Positions 1 to 8,818 of a stretch of 64,000 bases of DNA are shown here, one piece after another. The translations under genes and the position numbers were made by a program. Below the pieces are notes generated by a model that made no database searches, had not been told where the DNA came from, and saw only the letters and a program-made list of their open reading frames with translations. The DNA is from Chryseobacterium sp. JJR-5R (GTDB taxonomy: Bacteria; Bacteroidota; Bacteroidia; Flavobacteriales; Weeksellaceae): contig NZ_CP139137.1 in the NCBI RefSeq assembly GCF_034047335.1, forward strand, positions 2,604,001-2,668,000, written 5' to 3'. The number at the start of each line of letters is the position of its first letter. The stretch's first letter is position 1.

Positions 1-642
1 GTTGACAGTATGACCATTAACGTAGTAGCCGAAGATAACGACCTGGCAGAAAAGCTGAATGTAAAGCTCCTGACTTACCGCGAAAGCCTGAAGCTGAGCT
101 TTGATAAAATCGAACAGAATGAAGTGCTGTCGACATGGTATGATTCATTCGGGAATTACCGCTATACTAAAAATGTGTGGGAATTTTTGGAGGTTCCCTG
201 CAAAGGCGTCTTTAAAGACCGGAGGACCCATGAAGTGAAAGATGAAAAAAAGACCTTAAGTAAAATTTTCGGAATCGGCGGGAAGAACGGGTGGTATTAT
301 GCCAATCATTTGTGGAGCATACGAGGTATGCTGGACAAGCTTTTCGGTGGTGTGGGACTGAAAAGAGGCCGTAAAAATTCAGCTACGGTAAATGCCGGAG
401 ACAGCGTGGATTTCTGGAGGGTATTATATGCCAGCAAGGAAGATAAAAGGCTGCTGCTTTTTGCCGAAATGAAAATGCCGGGTGAAGCATGGCTGGATTT
501 TAAAATTGAAGACGGAAAACTGATCCAGGAGGCCACATTCAGGCCTGTGGGTTTGATGGGCAGGCTGTACTGGTATTCCGTACTTCCGTTCCATGCATAC
601 CTGTTTAACGGAATGATTAAAAAACTTACTGATGACCGGTAA
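1..642 (+). CDS. SDR-like protein with DUF2867, C-terminal part (5' end outside window)
   Basis: The reading frame is open to base 1, so the ATG at 10 is probably internal. The residues present match the DUF2867 region that follows an NAD(P)-binding SDR domain in YbjT-like proteins: a GWYYANHLWSIRG block, a VGLKRGR block, DFWRV, and a C-terminal FRPVGLMGRLYWYSVLPFH segment. That C-terminal region is known from the family but its reaction is not. The missing upstream part should carry the dinucleotide-binding Rossmann fold. No partner gene is visible; the next gene starts 176 bases downstream. Family assignment is fairly sure, function unknown. Confidence 0.75.
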   Translation, partial: VDSMTINVVAEDNDLAEKLNVKLLTYRESLKLSFDKIEQNEVLSTWYDSFGNYRYTKNVWEFLEVPCKGVFKDRRTHEVKDEKKTLSKIFGIGGKNGWYYANHLWSIRGMLDKLFGGVGLKRGRKNSATVNAGDSVDFWRVLYASKEDKRLLLFAEMKMPGEAWLDFKIEDGKLIQEATFRPVGLMGRLYWYSVLPFHAYLFNGMIKKLTDDR

Positions 643-818
643 TTTTGCAGCGTTTCAATCCGGACAAATCCCGGTAAATCCATGCAGTTGAATTTTTTGC
701 AAACAGCTTTTTAATAAACGGAATATACAAATTTTGCGAGGTACCACTTTTTTGTTTTTTTATAATACCTTTACTGCATCTGTCAGCGCAACTTTTCTTA
801 TTTTATCAGAACAGCACT

Positions 819-2960
819 ATGATTGAAAATACTTTTGGAATAAATATCGTACCTGAAAACGAAGCACACCGTCTTGATGCCCTGAAGCGCTACCGGATTA
901 CCGATACGCCTTCCGAAGAGAGCTTTGACGGAATTGCCAGGCTTGCTGCACAGATTTTTAATACTCCGGTGTCACTGCTTTCCCTTGTAGATGCCGAATC
1001 TGTATTTTTTAAAGCAAATATAGGAATGGGTAAAGCAACCCGGACCAACAGAGGCAAAAGCCTGTGCGCACTTGCGGTGATGGACGAAAAATTAACCGTA
1101 TTTGAAGATGCTCTGAAAGAACCCTGCCTGATCGCCAACCCCAATGTTACCGGCGATTTCGGACTGCGTTTTTATGCAGGAGCACCGCTGATTACCCATG
1201 ACGGGTTTTCTATCGGTACTTTGTGCATCATTGACCAAAAATCAAGAATATTCAGTGATGCTGACAGGCTGATCCTTGAAGGCCTTGCCAAAACGGCAAT
1301 GGACCATATAGAACTCCGGAGATCTTCCCTTGATACCATAGATGAAGTAAGGCAGGTAAATATCCAGCTGAATGCAACCAGGAAAAATTTAGAAGATGCA
1401 GTACACGAACTGGCCGAGTTCAATATGGAAATGGAAGCCACCAATGATGAGCTTAACAAAGTGAACAATGAACTGAGCAAATCCTATGACCTGACGGTTT
1501 CACTGAACGCAAGCCTCAAAAACAGCGAACAGCGCCTGAAATCATTTATCAGCCATGCTCCTGTGGCATTTGGTATCTTAACCGGGAGGGAACTGATGAT
1601 AGAAGTTGCCAATGATATGATCCTCAAGATATGGGGCAAGACCGGTTCGATTATCGGAATGCCACTTGTGAATGCCCTGCCCGAACTGGAAGGCCAGCCT
1701 TATCTGAATATACTTGACAATGTTTTTACCACAGGCAGTTCTTATGTATGCGATACTACCCATGTGAGGCTGGATTCCGAAGGCGTTATCAATGACTGCT
1801 ACTTCGATTTCATTTATGAGCCGCTTAAAAATGAACTCGGGGAATCTGTGGCTATTATTGTGATTGGCAATGAAGTTACCGACCGTATCAACAAAAGAAA
1901 AAAACTTGAAGAGCTGAACCAGCATCTTAAGATCGCCCTGCATGCCGGCCGGCTGGGCTCGTATAACCTGAACCTCAAGACCGGCATAATGAGCTGTTCT
2001 GAAATCTGCAAAGCCAATTACGGATTTGCCAATGAAGATCCCTTCAATTTTGATGACCTGATGAACAGCATCCTGCCTGAATACAGGGAATATGTAAAAA
2101 AAGAAATAGACAATTCCATAAAGAATGCGCTCCCCTATCATGCCGAATACATGATCAAATGGCCGGATGGCTCGCTGCACTGGATGAGTGCTTCAGGACT
2201 GCCGGGATATGATCATGAAGGAAATCCGGCACACATGAACGGGGTTACCATAGATATTACCAAAAGAAAAAACTATGAAGCCCAGAAAGACGATTTCCTG
2301 GGAATTGCCAGCCATGAACTTAAAACACCCATTACCAGCCTGAAAGCAACGATTCAGCTTCTGACAAGGCTGAAGGGGAATCTTGGCCATGAAATGGTTC
2401 CAAGGCTTATCGATCAGGCATCAGGCAGTATGAAAAAACTGAATGCCCTGGTGGATGACCTCCTGAATATGCACCGCATCAGTGAAGGGCAGCTTGAACT
2501 GAAAAAAGAAGTATTCAATGTTTCCAGAATGTTGGATAACTGTTGCAATGATATCCGGTTTATCGGTAAATACAACCTTATTATAGAAGGAGACCGTGAG
2601 GCTTCCGTTTTTGCCGATGAAAGCAGAATTGAACAGGTAGTGGTAAATCTTGTGAACAACGCCATTAAATATGCCCCGGATTCCAGGGACATTTACCTTT
2701 CTACAGAAACATTGGACAACGGGCAGATAAGAATCAGCGTAAAGGACAACGGTGACGGTATTGATCCTGCTGTCCAGCCTTTTATATTCGACCGTTACTA
2801 CAGGGCGAACCACCAGGGTAAAAAATATTCAGGACTCGGGCTCGGGCTGTATATTTCATCTGAAATCATCAGGCGTCATGAAGGGGATATCGGTGTTGAA
2901 AGCTCGTTAGGCAAAGGCAGTCGTTTCTGGTTTACCCTTCCGGCGAAAGAAAAGGTGTAA
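819..2960 (+). CDS. GAF-PAS-PAS sensor histidine kinase
   Basis: Predicted 713-residue cytoplasmic kinase with no membrane segment. A GAF domain covers roughly residues 20-170, followed by a coiled coil (about 170-235), two PAS-type domains (about 238-355 and 365-480), a HisKA dimerisation helix with the phospho-acceptor His near residue 499 (ASHELKTP motif) and a HATPase_c domain with N (VNNAIKYAP), G1 (DNGDGI) and G2 (GLGLGLYI) boxes. It should autophosphorylate in response to an unknown ligand and pass phosphate to a response regulator. No receiver is fused; the regulator gene at 4658 is the nearest candidate partner but lies behind another kinase gene. Transcribed with, or just ahead of, the LOV kinase. 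Confidence 0.9.
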   Translation: MIENTFGINIVPENEAHRLDALKRYRITDTPSEESFDGIARLAAQIFNTPVSLLSLVDAESVFFKANIGMGKATRTNRGKSLCALAVMDEKLTVFEDALKEPCLIANPNVTGDFGLRFYAGAPLITHDGFSIGTLCIIDQKSRIFSDADRLILEGLAKTAMDHIELRRSSLDTIDEVRQVNIQLNATRKNLEDAVHELAEFNMEMEATNDELNKVNNELSKSYDLTVSLNASLKNSEQRLKSFISHAPVAFGILTGRELMIEVANDMILKIWGKTGSIIGMPLVNALPELEGQPYLNILDNVFTTGSSYVCDTTHVRLDSEGVINDCYFDFIYEPLKNELGESVAIIVIGNEVTDRINKRKKLEELNQHLKIALHAGRLGSYNLNLKTGIMSCSEICKANYGFANEDPFNFDDLMNSILPEYREYVKKEIDNSIKNALPYHAEYMIKWPDGSLHWMSASGLPGYDHEGNPAHMNGVTIDITKRKNYEAQKDDFLGIASHELKTPITSLKATIQLLTRLKGNLGHEMVPRLIDQASGSMKKLNALVDDLLNMHRISEGQLELKKEVFNVSRMLDNCCNDIRFIGKYNLIIEGDREASVFADESRIEQVVVNLVNNAIKYAPDSRDIYLSTETLDNGQIRISVKDNGDGIDPAVQPFIFDRYYRANHQGKKYSGLGLGLYISSEIIRRHEGDIGVESSLGKGSRFWFTLPAKEKV

Positions 2961-3162
2961 ATGCATGTTTAAGAAAACTGTGGTAATCTGATGGTATTAA
3001 ATAAGTTAAATAATTATAATACATTGATCATTAAGAGGCATACTATTTGTGTATCAAGTAATCGGTATACAAATTTGCAAAATTTTATGTTTTTTCTCAT
3101 ATTTGCAGATTAATGTCATTAATACAACACAATTTGAAAGCATTACAAAAACAAGCTACAGA

Positions 3163-4674
3163 ATGACGGATAATAATATTGACATTTATATTCAGGCACT
3201 GGATTCGGCTAACTGCGGAATTGTAATCACCGATAATACCCAGCCTGACAATCCTATTATCTACTGTAACAAGGCATTTGAAACGATGACAGACTATTCT
3301 TATGATGAAATCATAGGACACAACTGCCGCTTTCTCCAGGCCCAGGACCGTTCACAGTCCGAAAGGCAGTTCCTTAGGGAATGTATCATTAACGGAGATG
3401 AGTGCCGCGTGGAGATCAGGAATTATAAGAAAAACGGCAATCTGTTCTGGAATGAACTTTTTATTTCACCCGTTAAAAATAAAGAAGGCAAAGTCACACA
3501 TTTTATCGGTGTCCAGAATGACATCACTGAGCGCAAGAGGTCTGAACATGAACTGCTTGCAGAAAAATCTTCAATTGAAAGAAAAATCAGGGAACGCACA
3601 AAAGAACTTGCCGAAAAAGAAGTATTCCTTTCCAGTATTATACAGACCGTACGGGAAAGCCTCCTGGTGCTGGATTCCGATTATAAAGTACTGAGCGCGA
3701 ACAACCATTTTTTAAATTCATTTAAAGTCACGTCAGGAGATACCGTAGGGAAAATTTTATTTGAACTCGGAAACAACCAGTGGAACATCGGGCCTTTCAA
3801 GGAGCTCCTTATGAAGATACTTCCTACCAATAACCCGGTTGTGGATTACGAAGTGGAACATGATTTTCCGTACATCGGCAAAAAAGTAATGCTGGTGAAT
3901 GCGTACCGCATTGAGTTTGAGGGACAATATAAAGACAGGATATTAATTGCAATAGAAGATATCACGGAGAAGAAAGAAATTGACCGCCGCAAAGATGATT
4001 TCCTTTCTATAGCAAGCCATGAGCTTAAAACCCCTCTAACAACAATAAAAGGGCTTATCCAGCTTCTTCAAAGGATGGTTCCTGAGGGTTCTTCTGATAA
4101 ATATACCATAACGCTTGATAAAGTATCCTTATATGTAGACCGCCTCAATATCCTGATATCAGACCTTCTGGATACTTCTAAAATCCAGTCGGGCAACATA
4201 GAACTCCACAAGGAGCCGTTTAAAATTGATAAAACAATCACCGATACGGTAGAAAACCTGTCGTTAGCCGCTCCCAACCATAAGATTTCCTTATCCGGCA
4301 GTACGCAATCAGACGTTTTAGGGGACGAGCTGCAAATCTCACAGGTAATCAACAATCTGATTTCCAATGCCATTAAATACTCACCCGGTTCACATGATGT
4401 TGAGGTCTATTTAAGTAAGGTAGGAAATTTTGTGAAGATTTCGGTAAAGGATTATGGAATGGGCATCAATGCCCAGGACAAAGCAAAGATCTTCGAAAGG
4501 TTTTTCAGGGCAAGGGATATACAGAAAAAATTTCCGGGGCTTGGTATCGGCCTCTATATTTCACACGAAATTATCGTTAACCATAACGGAACACTTTGGG
4601 TAGAAAGTGAAGTAGGTGAAGGATCAACCTTCAGCTTTACTTTACCTATAATGAAAAATGATGAAAATGAATAG
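3163..4674 (+). CDS. LOV-PAS sensor histidine kinase (putative blue-light receptor)
   Basis: The N-terminal domain carries the exact LOV photoreceptor motif GHNCRFLQ, with the flavin-adduct cysteine at residue 55 counted from the ATG at 3163. It also has the later FWNELFISPV and FIGVQNDIT segments typical of LOV domains. A second PAS domain (about 165-270), HisKA (His near residue 286, ASHELKTP) and HATPase_c (GLGIGLYI) follow. LOV cysteines form a light-induced adduct with FMN in known proteins, so light- or redox-controlled kinase activity is inferred. The frame extends upstream to a GTG at 3049, but those 38 residues do not resemble the family and I prefer 3163. It overlaps the response regulator gene by 17 bases, a strong sign of a cognate pair. 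Confidence 0.88.
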   Translation: MTDNNIDIYIQALDSANCGIVITDNTQPDNPIIYCNKAFETMTDYSYDEIIGHNCRFLQAQDRSQSERQFLRECIINGDECRVEIRNYKKNGNLFWNELFISPVKNKEGKVTHFIGVQNDITERKRSEHELLAEKSSIERKIRERTKELAEKEVFLSSIIQTVRESLLVLDSDYKVLSANNHFLNSFKVTSGDTVGKILFELGNNQWNIGPFKELLMKILPTNNPVVDYEVEHDFPYIGKKVMLVNAYRIEFEGQYKDRILIAIEDITEKKEIDRRKDDFLSIASHELKTPLTTIKGLIQLLQRMVPEGSSDKYTITLDKVSLYVDRLNILISDLLDTSKIQSGNIELHKEPFKIDKTITDTVENLSLAAPNHKISLSGSTQSDVLGDELQISQVINNLISNAIKYSPGSHDVEVYLSKVGNFVKISVKDYGMGINAQDKAKIFERFFRARDIQKKFPGLGIGLYISHEIIVNHNGTLWVESEVGEGSTFSFTLPIMKNDENE

Positions 4675-5032
4675 CAAAAAGATCATCGTCTGTGATGACG
4701 ATCAGGGCATACTGGATGTATTGCAGATGCTCCTTGAAACGGAAGGATTTACAGTCTTTACTGAGATCAACAGTACCAACCTGATCAAACAGATTCAAAA
4801 CAATACGCCTGATCTTATCCTGCTGGATCTCTGGATGCCGCTTTTATCCGGTGACCAGGTTCTGAAGATGATCCGTAATACAGAAGAGATAAAAGATATG
4901 CCGGTCATTGTTTTATCCGCCAGTGTAGACGGCAGCGACATTGCCGCTGATGCAGGAGCCAATGATTTTGTAGCCAAACCTTTTGATCTTGATGATATTA
5001 TTTTTAAAATCAACAATTTATTGAACAATTAA
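4658..5032 (+). CDS. Single-domain response regulator (CheY-like)
   Basis: The 124-residue protein is a lone receiver domain. The acidic pocket is D13-D14-D15, the phospho-acceptor D57 sits in LLDLWMP, the switch Ser is at 87 (VLSAS) and the conserved Lys at 107 (AKPF). There is no output domain, so it must act by protein contact or as a phosphorelay intermediate. The start codon lies inside the end of the LOV kinase gene, and a second ATG (4667) is also possible. The overlap argues for translational coupling and makes this the likely target of the LOV kinase. A downstream output protein is not evident. Confidence 0.9.
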   Translation: MMKMNSKKIIVCDDDQGILDVLQMLLETEGFTVFTEINSTNLIKQIQNNTPDLILLDLWMPLLSGDQVLKMIRNTEEIKDMPVIVLSASVDGSDIAADAGANDFVAKPFDLDDIIFKINNLLNN

Positions 5033-5217
5033 TCTACTGAATAAAGGCTGAATTTTACCAATTAAAGACCTGTTTCGGAATGTTTTGTTTCATTCCGAAA
5101 ATTCGCGCTTGATGCAGTCCGGTCCGGGTAGTAAAGTTATGTTGCTTGTTTTTCAGATTCACAATGGATACCTATAAAGATAGATCTCTGAATTATCACG
5201 GGTAAACTTTTATAAAT

Positions 5218-5619
5218 TTATACGCCAATCATAACAGCACCAGTATCAGAACTATGTGCTAAGGAAACGGATTCTTCTTCCTTCAGCCTGAAGATGAACA
5301 GAGGGAAATTTCCGCTTACAAAAGTATAATTTATGCTCTTTGAATCAAGGTAATCCTTGGTAGTCTGTATTAAAACAGATATTATCCAGATGTTAAGCTT
5401 CATTTGCTGGCCAGGATACAAATGTATGGCATTGCATATGTTGATAAACGTAAGTTCGATAATCTCATCTGAATATTTTTTCAGGCATAAAGACTGTAGT
5501 GTAAGGCCATACAACAGGCCGCAATACTTATCATACAGGTAGTCAAAACCATCCTTTTCCTTCCGCATTATCAAGGCATAAAGTTCGGTATCTGAAATTA
5601 AGGGTGTTATTAATGTCAT
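5218..5619 (-). CDS. ECF sigma factor-like fragment with region 2 only
   Basis: The 133-residue product resembles region 2 of extracytoplasmic-function sigma factors: a DTELYALI start, FDYLYDKYCGLLYGL, a degenerate helix where DVLQEVF is usual (IIELTFINI), and an IWIISVLIQTTKDYLDSK stretch matching the usual WLxxIARNxxxDxLR. After about residue 95 no region 4 follows, so promoter -35 recognition is missing. It may be a decayed gene or a short regulator that binds core polymerase or an anti-sigma factor. Codon use looks normal and there is no internal stop. It is isolated, with more than 180 bases free on each side. Family assignment is moderate, activity doubtful. Confidence 0.55.
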   Translation of the reverse strand: MTLITPLISDTELYALIMRKEKDGFDYLYDKYCGLLYGLTLQSLCLKKYSDEIIELTFINICNAIHLYPGQQMKLNIWIISVLIQTTKDYLDSKSINYTFVSGNFPLFIFRLKEEESVSLAHSSDTGAVMIGV

Positions 5620-5894
5620 TGGTATCCATTATTACTGTTTTATCAAACCTCATCATGTGCTAATGAATAATTAAAAACGGATAGAATAAGATTGACTGTA
5701 ATCTGCATATATGACCAGGACCGTATTTTCCTTTTTAAAAATATTAGATATATGCTGTGAATCAAAATATATGCTAAACTTAATATTTTATAATCCTGAT
5801 CATAAAATATATCTAAAATTATCGTAAAATTATATTTTCGTACTATGAAAGGCCTCCTATCATTCTAAAGAATCGCTATGCAAATCACAGATTT

Positions 5895-6380
5895 TCAGCC
5901 CTTGTCTTTCTTCCACACAGCTTTCATCCGGGTATATTGGCTGTCGGCCTCTGCTTCTTTCCATCGGTCATAAAAAATTGCTGCCGATGCTGCCTTTTCA
6001 GGATCACCGGTCCCCCTTTCCAGCGATTGGTATCCGTTCTCCTTATCATACTTCCTGCCTCCTTTATAATTGCAGTACCTTCGTGCCCGCGTATACCCCA
6101 TCTGCAGGTATTTCCTGGCCATATCTGCACCTACAAAATCACGATCTTTAATATATTGCCTAAACATCCCGAAAATCTTTTCTGAACTTTCCTCTGCAAT
6201 CTCCACAGTCTTGAAACGCCAGTACTGCCCTATTTCACTTTTATACGGTTCACAGATCAGGACGCCCTGTTCGCCTTTTCCCACAAGATAAAGTTCAGGA
6301 TTAGCACGGTAATCAATATCCGGTTTCCAAGGATAATCCTCAGAATTAAAATTCAGGTAGCTGGGCTTCTTTTCTTTCAT
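5895..6380 (-). CDS. DUF4385 family protein
   Basis: The 161-residue soluble protein shows the conserved run of DUF4385: DIDYRANPELYLVGKGEQGV, EPYKSEIGQYWRFKT, and DFVGADMARKYLQMG followed by TRARRYCNYKGG. The molecular function of the family is unknown to me. The gene ends 40 bases upstream of the egtB stop side but is transcribed in the same direction, with the egt genes lying upstream of it on the minus strand, so read-through from egtDB is possible. No signal peptide or membrane segment is present. Confidence 0.85.
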   Translation of the reverse strand: MKEKKPSYLNFNSEDYPWKPDIDYRANPELYLVGKGEQGVLICEPYKSEIGQYWRFKTVEIAEESSEKIFGMFRQYIKDRDFVGADMARKYLQMGYTRARRYCNYKGGRKYDKENGYQSLERGTGDPEKAASAAIFYDRWKEAEADSQYTRMKAVWKKDKG

Positions 6381-6420
6381 ATTTAAATATTGTCAGTAAA
6401 TAAGATAAAGGAATAATGAA

Positions 6421-7596
6421 TTATTTCGCCAGCCTGATTCCCGAGAACTGCCACTGAAGTTCTGCCGGAAAGAAGTTCCGGTACGTATTCCGGCTATGTC
6501 CTTTGGAAGTAGCTTCAGAAGCGCCGCGCAAAACCATCTGGTTGACCATAAATTTCCCGTTGTACTCTCCTACTGCGCCCGGTTCTTTTTTAAAGCCCGG
6601 ATACGGAAGATAGGCACTGTTGGTCCATTCCCAGCGTTTGCCCCATTTAAAATCCGGAGAAGCGATCTCCCATTCCTCTTCTGTCGGAAGGCGCAGCCCT
6701 TTCCATGATGCATAAGCTGAAGCCTCATAAAAACTTACGTGGCAGAGTTCTTCATCAGGATTTATTTCCTGTAAGCCGCTTAAGGTGTACATCATCCATG
6801 CCCCGTTAATAAAATGCCAGTATAAAGGCGAAACCATCTTTTTCTGCTGTACCCAGTTCCAGCCATCCGCATGCCAGTGCCTGAAGTCCGTGTATCCACC
6901 TGCTTCTATAAATTCCAGGTATTCACCATTGGTAACCGGATGTTCCGAGATCTCAAAGTCATCAACATAGACTTTATGCCTCCCAAGTTCATTATCAAAA
7001 CAGAATCCCGTACCTGAAAACCCGATTTCATAGATCCCTGCAGAAAACGGCAGCATCTTAAGGTTTTCCTGCACCCTTTCAGTATTGCTTTTCCCATCAG
7101 GTTTATAGACCGGAAACAGTGGGTTATGCCCCAGAATATATTTGATATCGGTCATAAGCAGTTCCTGGTGTTGCTGTTCGTGGTTCAGTCCAAGTTCGAG
7201 CAGAGGCTCAACAGCACCGGCCATATATTCACTTTCCAGGAATTCAGCCATTTTTTCATCTACATATTTCCTGTACCTGTAAACATCTGCCACGGAAGGC
7301 CTGCTCAGGTTCCCGCGGTCAGTACGGATTACACGTGCACCGATGGTTTCATAGTAGCTGTTGAACACAAAATTATACTGAGAATCGAATACTTTATAAG
7401 AAGGATCATAATGTTGAAGGATAAAGGTCTCAAAAAACCATGTGGTATGTCCTAGATGCCATTTCGGAGGGCTTACATCTACCACCGGCTGTACTACATA
7501 ATCTTCTATTTCCAGCGGTGCACAGATCTCTGCCGTATGCCTTCGGATATCATGAAACCGCTTAATAAGAGGATCCGTTATTGTATTATTTTCCAT
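6421..7596 (-). CDS. egtB: Ergothioneine-type sulfoxide synthase EgtB
   Basis: Iron-dependent C-S bond forming enzyme that joins a thiol donor to trimethyl-histidine with oxygen. The N-terminal DinB-like domain carries the three iron ligands expected for EgtB: H50 in LGHTTW, and H139 and H143 in NHEQQHQE. The C-terminal half is an FGE-sulfatase-type domain (GLRLPTEEEWE, RGASEATSKGHSRNTYRN). I start at the ATG at 7596, which overlaps the egtD stop by 11 bases; an upstream non-ATG extension to 7641 adds residues foreign to the family. No egtC, egtA or C-S lyase gene is nearby, so the thiol donor and lyase must come from elsewhere. Confidence 0.93.
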   Translation of the reverse strand: MENNTITDPLIKRFHDIRRHTAEICAPLEIEDYVVQPVVDVSPPKWHLGHTTWFFETFILQHYDPSYKVFDSQYNFVFNSYYETIGARVIRTDRGNLSRPSVADVYRYRKYVDEKMAEFLESEYMAGAVEPLLELGLNHEQQHQELLMTDIKYILGHNPLFPVYKPDGKSNTERVQENLKMLPFSAGIYEIGFSGTGFCFDNELGRHKVYVDDFEISEHPVTNGEYLEFIEAGGYTDFRHWHADGWNWVQQKKMVSPLYWHFINGAWMMYTLSGLQEINPDEELCHVSFYEASAYASWKGLRLPTEEEWEIASPDFKWGKRWEWTNSAYLPYPGFKKEPGAVGEYNGKFMVNQMVLRGASEATSKGHSRNTYRNFFPAELQWQFSGIRLAK

Positions 7597-8602
7597 AAAC
7601 ATCGGTTTTAAGATGACCTTTTTTCCAGATACTGTCGACAAACCAGTTTTTGGAATCTGTAATTTCTCCTGTTACCTTAAAGCCTGTATGCTCTGCAAGG
7701 TGATGTATTTCATCTATTGAAAATTTCTGTGAGACTTCCATATCAAGGATTTCATTTTCTTCAAATATAATTCTTTCACCGGAAATCAGTACTTCCTGAT
7801 TAACAAGGCTTATCAGAAAGCTCCGGCAGGCTCCGGTAACCGGATCATACGTTGCATAATGCTGAAAATAATCCGGATTGAAATTCCCTTTCAGCTCACG
7901 GTTGATCCTTGAAAGAAGATTCAGGTTGAAGGCTGCTGTCACCCCTCCCGGGTCATTGTAGGCATTTAGCACTGTATGGGGATTCTTCTTCAAATCAAAA
8001 CCGATTAGCAGAATATCCTGAGGATCTGACAGGTGATACAGTTGCTTACAGAAGTCTTCCGCTTCCTGTCTGCTCATATTCCCGATATTGCCTCCTAAAA
8101 ATAAAATTACCTTTCGCTTAGATGACATGGCCGATGCTTTTTCAAGCATTTCAAAATATTCTCCTTCCAATGGGATAATATCAAGTTGAGGAAGTTCTTT
8201 ATTCAGATTTTCTTTAAGCACGGAAAGGATGTTCCCGGATATGTCAATCGGCATATAGGTAAAGTCGGCTCCTTTTTCATTGAGATGCCTCAATAGAAAG
8301 GCAGATTTCATCGCATCACCTGCTCCCAGCTCAATAAGGTCGAAAGCACTGCCGTACGCATTGATGAGATTGGCAAGGTCCCCGGTTTTATTCCGGAAAA
8401 TGTCCAGCTCACAACGGGTAAGGTAATATTCCGGCATTGCCATTATCTTCTGAAACAGGCCGTCTCCGGTCTTATCATAAAAATACTTAGAAGATAAATG
8501 TTTGGGGTTGCTTCGGAGGCCTGTAAGAACATCTTCGAGAAAATGGTTCATATGATTGCTTTTAAATACCGTTTCAGGGTCTTCAGTTAATGCTAGACTC
8601 AT
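7586..8602 (-). CDS. egtD: L-histidine N-alpha-methyltransferase EgtD
   Basis: SAM-dependent enzyme that trimethylates histidine to hercynine, the substrate of EgtB. Seen motifs: LSSKYFYDKTGDGLFQKI near the start, the EYYLTRCELDIF block, the SAM-binding ELGAGDAMKS loop, PIDIS, and a FLGGNIGNM motif after the core strand. Length (338 residues from the ATG at 8602) fits the family. The frame extends to a TTG at 8635, which is less likely. It overlaps egtB and certainly shares its transcript. The product probably supplies an intracellular thiol antioxidant together with EgtB. Confidence 0.93.
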   Translation of the reverse strand: MSLALTEDPETVFKSNHMNHFLEDVLTGLRSNPKHLSSKYFYDKTGDGLFQKIMAMPEYYLTRCELDIFRNKTGDLANLINAYGSAFDLIELGAGDAMKSAFLLRHLNEKGADFTYMPIDISGNILSVLKENLNKELPQLDIIPLEGEYFEMLEKASAMSSKRKVILFLGGNIGNMSRQEAEDFCKQLYHLSDPQDILLIGFDLKKNPHTVLNAYNDPGGVTAAFNLNLLSRINRELKGNFNPDYFQHYATYDPVTGACRSFLISLVNQEVLISGERIIFEENEILDMEVSQKFSIDEIHHLAEHTGFKVTGEITDSKNWFVDSIWKKGHLKTDVYGK

Positions 8603-8818
8603 ATCTGTAATAATTTGGTGGTTAAAATTCTGCAACTATCTTGCCGCCGTGGCTAAAGCATTGTAATTATTTATATATCAGTCCATATAATAATAAAATT
8701 CCGGAAGCCAAATCACATTTACGGTAAAAAGATACATGATATTCCAAGCTTGGAATGTTCATTGCTATGATACTGTAGCGGCTGACGAACGGCCTACCAC
8801 ACCACAAAGTTTAATATT

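Noticed and set aside
3049..3162. GTG-started extension of the LOV kinase
   Set aside because: The 38 added residues are not family-like and the LOV domain begins naturally at the ATG at 3163.
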